A stretch of DNA of 8,994 nt from CAIVPM01 sp964615145 (GTDB lineage Bacteria > Bacteroidota > Bacteroidia > Chitinophagales > Chitinophagaceae), in contig CAZTOP010000087.1 of the NCBI GenBank assembly GCA_964615145.1, forward strand, positions 1 to 8,994, read 5' to 3'. Each line of letters starts with the position of its first letter. The first letter of the stretch is position 1. Both the position numbers and the translations under genes were made by a program. This document shows positions 6,072 to 8,994 of this stretch, piece by piece. The notes beneath the pieces are model-generated. The model saw nothing but the letters and a program-made list of their open reading frames with translations, had not been told where the DNA came from and did not search any database.

Positions 6072-6665
6072 TTATTTTCTTTTGTTCATTTCATCCCGAA
6101 TAGCAATTGCCTTTATATAATCTTCATTCTCGAGCACGCTGTTGAGCATTGATTGTAACTCATCAATGCTGAATAAAGACAAATCTTCCGAGCTTACAGT
6201 TTCGGTATTGGTATTTTCATAGCTATCAATACTTTTAGTTTTTACGTTATCCTGTTCATCCATTAAAATTCCAGCATTGTCTAGTATATGTTCGTAAGTA
6301 TAAATAGGGCATTGAAATCGAACAGCCAAAGCAATAGCATCGCTTGTTCTGCTATCTATTTCTACAGTATCATTTTCTGTATAACAAACAAGTTTTGAAA
6401 AAAATATCCCTTCCTGTAAATCGCTAATTAATATTTCTTGCAAATCCACATTAAAAGCACTCATAAAATTTTTCATTAAATCGTGCGTCAATGGGCGACT
6501 TGGTTGCATTCTTTCTAAAGCAACAGCAATTGCTTGTGCCTCAAAACCACCAATTACAATGGGCAATCTTCTTAACCCATTTGTTTCTCCTAAAACAACT
6601 GCGTAAGAATGTGTTTGGGTTATACTATGCGATAAAGCTACAATTTCTAATTCAATCTTCTTCAT
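6072..6665 (-). CDS. DUF151 bifunctional nuclease family protein with C-terminal UVR motif
   Basis: The DUF151/BFN family includes plant and archaeal proteins reported to have nuclease activity; its role in bacteria is not settled. The 197-residue protein has the DUF151 core at residues 1-130: MKKIELEIVALSHS, YAVVLGE (21-27), LPIVIGGFEAQAIAVALE (34-51), RPLTHDLM (57-64) and SRTSDAIALAVRF (105-117, with conserved Asp109). After an acidic, Ser/Thr-rich linker (about 135-165) comes a UVR (UvrB/UvrC-like) motif at 169-197, DELQSMLNSVLENEDYIKAIAIRDEM, which in other proteins mediates protein contacts. This two-part layout is common in Bacteroidota. The ATG at 6665 is chosen over an in-frame GTG at 6674, which would only add MVF. 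It heads the operon with ispE and plsC and is divergent from the MORN-like gene; a TATTTTCG in its leader is a weak -7 candidate. Confidence 0.88.
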   Translation of the reverse strand: MKKIELEIVALSHSITQTHSYAVVLGETNGLRRLPIVIGGFEAQAIAVALERMQPSRPLTHDLMKNFMSAFNVDLQEILISDLQEGIFFSKLVCYTENDTVEIDSRTSDAIALAVRFQCPIYTYEHILDNAGILMDEQDNVKTKSIDSYENTNTETVSSEDLSLFSIDELQSMLNSVLENEDYIKAIAIRDEMNKRK

Positions 6666-6740
6666 AAAGACCACGAAAATAAAACAAATACATATTTATT
6701 GGCAATACAATTTTAACTTATTTTTTTAACTCATTCCCCT

Positions 6741-6748
6741 TACTTTCG
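6741..6748 (+). promoter_or_regulatory. Weak -7 box candidate (TACTTTCG) for the MORN-like gene
   Basis: TACTTTCG differs from TAnnTTTG at one base and lies 20 bases before the ATG at 6769, a plausible place given short leaders in this phylum. No TTG lies at the proper distance upstream. The 103-base divergent space (6666-6768) is otherwise A/T-rich without clear repeats. Confidence 0.3.
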
Positions 6749-6768
6749 ATTTCTATAAAAACTTTACG

Positions 6769-7434
6769 ATGAAAAAGCTTTTTTTTATATTACTTCTATT
6801 GATTTCGGCACAAAATTATTGTCAATGGAAAAGTTATTTGCTGCTCGATACTGGCGATACTTTAAACAGAGTTGATAATAAAGACCAAAAACAAGGCAAA
6901 TGGAAAATACACGTAAATGCTTTACGAACCGAGCCTGCTTATGACGAAGAAGGTGTTTTTAAAAACAATGGCAAAGAAGGAATTTGGAGAATTTATGATG
7001 CTTATGGTTTATTATTAGCACAAGAGAATTATAAATGGGGTAACAAAGATGGATTGCAACAATATTTATCTGAAGGCAGATTGGAAAGAGAGGAATTCTG
7101 GCGTTCTGTTGATCCCGAAAAAAAATTTGATACTATTGAAGTGCAGGATGTTTACGACCAATATAAAATTGAAAGAAAAATTATTAAAATAGAATCTTAT
7201 GCTGTGCCTTTTGGTAAATGGAAATATTACGACCCAGAAACAGGAAGATTAATTAGAACCGAACATTATGATGCCTTTGGAAATTTATACACTCCAAAGC
7301 CAGAAGATACTAATAAGCCTGTAACTGATAGTATTCCTAAAAAAATAGCTAAACCAAAAGCTGTTGAAGAATTTGAAAGAAGTAAAAAAGGCAAAAAAGC
7401 CATCAAAGTTAGAGATGGAATGACTGGTGGTTAA
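6769..7434 (+). CDS. Secreted MORN/YwqK-like repeat protein, function unknown
   Basis: The 221-residue protein has a clear signal peptide (MKKLFFILLLLISAQNYC, probably cut before Gln19; the bases before Cys18 do not make a good lipobox). Its body carries imperfect repeats of the MORN-variant/YwqK type, each built on G-x-W-x-x-Y followed by a G-turn and a charged strand: QGKWKIHV (42-49), GIWRIYDAYGLLLAQENY (71-88), DGLQQYLSEGRLEREEFW (94-111) and FGKWKYYDPETGRLIRTEHY (148-167). The C-terminal 45 residues are lysine-rich and without repeats. Such proteins are frequent in Bacteroidota and are often named YwqK-family antitoxins by similarity, but a signal peptide and the lack of a toxin gene nearby argue against an antitoxin role here. 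An envelope scaffold or binding role is possible, not shown. It is divergent from the DUF151 operon and lies 146 bases before htpG. Confidence 0.75.
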   Translation: MKKLFFILLLLISAQNYCQWKSYLLLDTGDTLNRVDNKDQKQGKWKIHVNALRTEPAYDEEGVFKNNGKEGIWRIYDAYGLLLAQENYKWGNKDGLQQYLSEGRLEREEFWRSVDPEKKFDTIEVQDVYDQYKIERKIIKIESYAVPFGKWKYYDPETGRLIRTEHYDAFGNLYTPKPEDTNKPVTDSIPKKIAKPKAVEEFERSKKGKKAIKVRDGMTGG

Positions 7435-7474
7435 AATTTTACAGTCATAACATCATCCCAACAAAAATATGCTG

Positions 7475-7559
7475 TGACAACAGTGTGCAAACATTTCAAG
7501 CTAATTGCCACCTTGTCACCCAAATGCTATGTGGTACTTTATTTGACAAATGCTTGCAA
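7475..7559. repeat. Three TGACAA/GCAA motif copies upstream of htpG
   Basis: TGACAA-N6-GCAA occurs at 7475-7490 and again at 7544-7559 in the same direction, 69 bases apart. A third copy, inverted and with a four-base spacer (TTGC-N4-TTGTCA), lies between them at 7505-7518. The first copy and the inverted one also form a perfect seven-base inverted repeat, GTGACAA/TTGTCAC (7474-7480 and 7513-7519). The whole 146-base gap before htpG has no good TAnnTTTG box and no terminator, so these repeats are its most evident structure; a heat-shock regulator site is a guess. Confidence 0.35.
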
Positions 7560-7580
7560 CAAATATTTAAATAGTATTTT

Positions 7581-8994
7581 ATGCAAAAAGGTCAAATAAG
7601 AGTTCAAACCGAGAACATTTTTCCAATTATTAAAAAGTTCCTTTACAGTGAACACGACATTTTTCTACGCGAATTAGTAAGCAATGCTATTGATGCTTCT
7701 CAAAAATTAAAAACACTTTCCGGGCTTGGTGAAGCGAAAGGTGAAATTGGAGATTTAAGAGTTGATGTATTGCTTGATGCCCAAGAAAAAACCATCACCA
7801 TTAGTGATAGAGGTGTTGGTATGACAAAAGAAGAAGTGGACAAATACCTTAACCAAGTTGCATTTAGTGGTGCCGAGGAGTTTTTAACCAAGTACAAAGA
7901 CGCCAATATTATTGGTCATTTTGGTTTAGGGTTTTACAGTGCATTTATGGTGGCAGAAAAAGTGGAAGTAATTACTCAAAGCCATAATGAAGAAGCACCA
8001 ACAGTTTACTGGAGTTGTGATGGCAGCCCTGAATTTGAATTATATGAGGTAGAGAAAAAAGATAGAGGAACTAAAATAATCCTTCATATTAACGAAGAAA
8101 GTAAAGAGTTTTTAGATGCATTTAAGATTAAAGGAGTTTTAGAAAAGTTCTGCAAATTCTTACCAATACCAATTTACTTTAAAGATATTGCAGAAGAAGT
8201 GAAAGAAGGCGATGTTGAAACTTCTATCAACAACACAAATCCAATTTGGGTTAAAAAACCAAACGAACTTACCAAGGAAGACTACGAGAATTTCTATAAA
8301 GAATTATATCCTTTTAACGAAACTCCTTTATTCTGGATTCATTTGAATGTCGATTATCCATTTAACCTAACCGGGATTTTATATTTCCCTAAAATTAAAC
8401 AGAGCTACGAAATTCAAAAAGATAAAATACAACTATACTGCAATCAGGTTTTTGTAACTGATGAAGTAAAGGAAATTGTACCTGAATTTTTAATGTTATT
8501 ACAAGGTGTAATTGATAGTCCTGATATTCCATTAAATGTTAGCCGTAGCTATTTACAAGGCGATCCAAACGTTAGAAAAATCAATAGCTATATCACTAAA
8601 AAAGTAGCTGATAAACTTGAAGAAATATTCAACAAAGAAAGAAATGAGTTTGAAAGCAAATGGGAAAGCCTTGGATTGTTTGTGAAATATGGTATGATGA
8701 CTGATGACAAGTTTGCAGAAAAAGCAAATAAGTTTATGTTACTTGAAGACACAACAAACAAGTTCCATACAATAGACGAATACAAAGCTGCTACAGCATC
8801 CAACCAAAAGAATAAAGATGGCAAAAACATTATTCTTTATACCACTAACCCAGTTCAACAAGATGCTTATGTGCAGGCTGCTGTATCAAAAGGATATGTT
8901 GTGGTTAAAATGGAAACCATTGTAGATGCAAGCTTTATCCATAATATGGAAATGAAGTGGGAGAATACAAGTTTTGTGAGAGTAGATGCTGATA
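7581..8994 (+). CDS. htpG: Molecular chaperone HtpG (bacterial Hsp90), 3' end outside the window
   Basis: HtpG is the cytosolic ATP-dependent Hsp90 dimer that remodels client proteins together with DnaK. The frame is open from the ATG at 7581 to the right edge (471 codons), about three quarters of the roughly 610-residue protein usual in Bacteroidota. The N-terminal GHKL ATPase domain shows DIFLRELVSNAIDAS (26-40, with E31 and N35), SDRGVGM (75-81, ATP-contacting Asp76) and GHFGLGFYSAFMV (112-124, lid glycines). The middle domain (about 220-480) includes NVSRSYLQ with the ATP-sensing Arg322. The Bacteroidota insert KLKTLSGLGEAKGEIGDL (42-59) is also present. The dimerisation domain is missing only because the window ends. 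No Shine-Dalgarno is seen. The gap before it carries repeated TGACAA motifs that may be linked to stress control. Confidence 0.97.
   Translation, partial: MQKGQIRVQTENIFPIIKKFLYSEHDIFLRELVSNAIDASQKLKTLSGLGEAKGEIGDLRVDVLLDAQEKTITISDRGVGMTKEEVDKYLNQVAFSGAEEFLTKYKDANIIGHFGLGFYSAFMVAEKVEVITQSHNEEAPTVYWSCDGSPEFELYEVEKKDRGTKIILHINEESKEFLDAFKIKGVLEKFCKFLPIPIYFKDIAEEVKEGDVETSINNTNPIWVKKPNELTKEDYENFYKELYPFNETPLFWIHLNVDYPFNLTGILYFPKIKQSYEIQKDKIQLYCNQVFVTDEVKEIVPEFLMLLQGVIDSPDIPLNVSRSYLQGDPNVRKINSYITKKVADKLEEIFNKERNEFESKWESLGLFVKYGMMTDDKFAEKANKFMLLEDTTNKFHTIDEYKAATASNQKNKDGKNIILYTTNPVQQDAYVQAAVSKGYVVVKMETIVDASFIHNMEMKWENTSFVRVDAD

Noticed and set aside
7532..7547. Sigma-54-like promoter before htpG (TGGTAC...TTGAC)
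   Set aside because: The GG and the spacing fit, but the essential GC of the -12 element is GA here; a single such partial match is expected by chance.
7543..7572. Sigma-70 style promoter (TTGACA with TTAAAT) before htpG
   Set aside because: The -35 is perfect, but the -10 matches only four of six bases at 18-base spacing, it would leave under ten bases of leader, and Bacteroidota primary sigma factors do not use this consensus.
7700..7906. Minus-strand open frame inside htpG (another lies at 8588-8830)
   Set aside because: Antisense to the Hsp90 ATPase and middle domains; no start signals or family match.

Overview
The window reads as ordinary chromosomal DNA from a low-GC (about one third G+C by eye) member of the Bacteroidota, probably Chitinophagales or a near relative. 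The placement rests on several traits. Genes lack clear Shine-Dalgarno sequences and have A/T-rich leaders. Copies of the TAnnTTTG -7 promoter box sit before several genes. Some families are typical of the phylum: a DoxX/MauE protein with a thioredoxin-like domain (the BT_3928 type), a DUF151 bifunctional nuclease with a C-terminal UVR tail, and a PGM2-type phosphohexomutase. Genus or species cannot be fixed from this sequence.

Layout, left to right. On the minus strand are the 5' part of a phosphoglucomutase/phosphomannomutase cut by the left edge (1-422), a secreted GH171 exo-N-acetylmuramidase (NamZ/DUF1343, 508-1797) and a membrane DoxX-thioredoxin protein (1797-2894). The last two overlap by one base. 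A 98-bp divergent intergenic region holding a striking dyad leads to folP on the plus strand (2993-3814). folP runs convergently into a small secreted Spy-like helical protein (3885-4283 or 4304, minus), and one strong bidirectional terminator separates them. Next comes a minus-strand operon transcribed DUF151 nuclease, ispE, plsC (6665 down to 4427). It is divergent from a plus-strand secreted MORN/YwqK-like repeat protein (6769-7434), which is followed by htpG (7581 to the right edge, incomplete).

The genes are mostly core metabolism and envelope upkeep: folate synthesis (folP), isoprenoid precursors (ispE), phospholipid synthesis (plsC), sugar-phosphate interconversion, peptidoglycan turnover (NamZ) and protein folding (HtpG, perhaps the Spy-like protein). 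No mobile element, CRISPR array, tRNA, rRNA or defence system is visible, and I found no convincing undescribed multi-gene system. The points worth a second look are small. The Spy-like gene has its natural signal-peptide start on an ATA codon. plsC begins with TTG. A dyad carries opposed -7 boxes between the DoxX gene and folP. Repeated short motifs lie in front of htpG and of the Spy-like gene.
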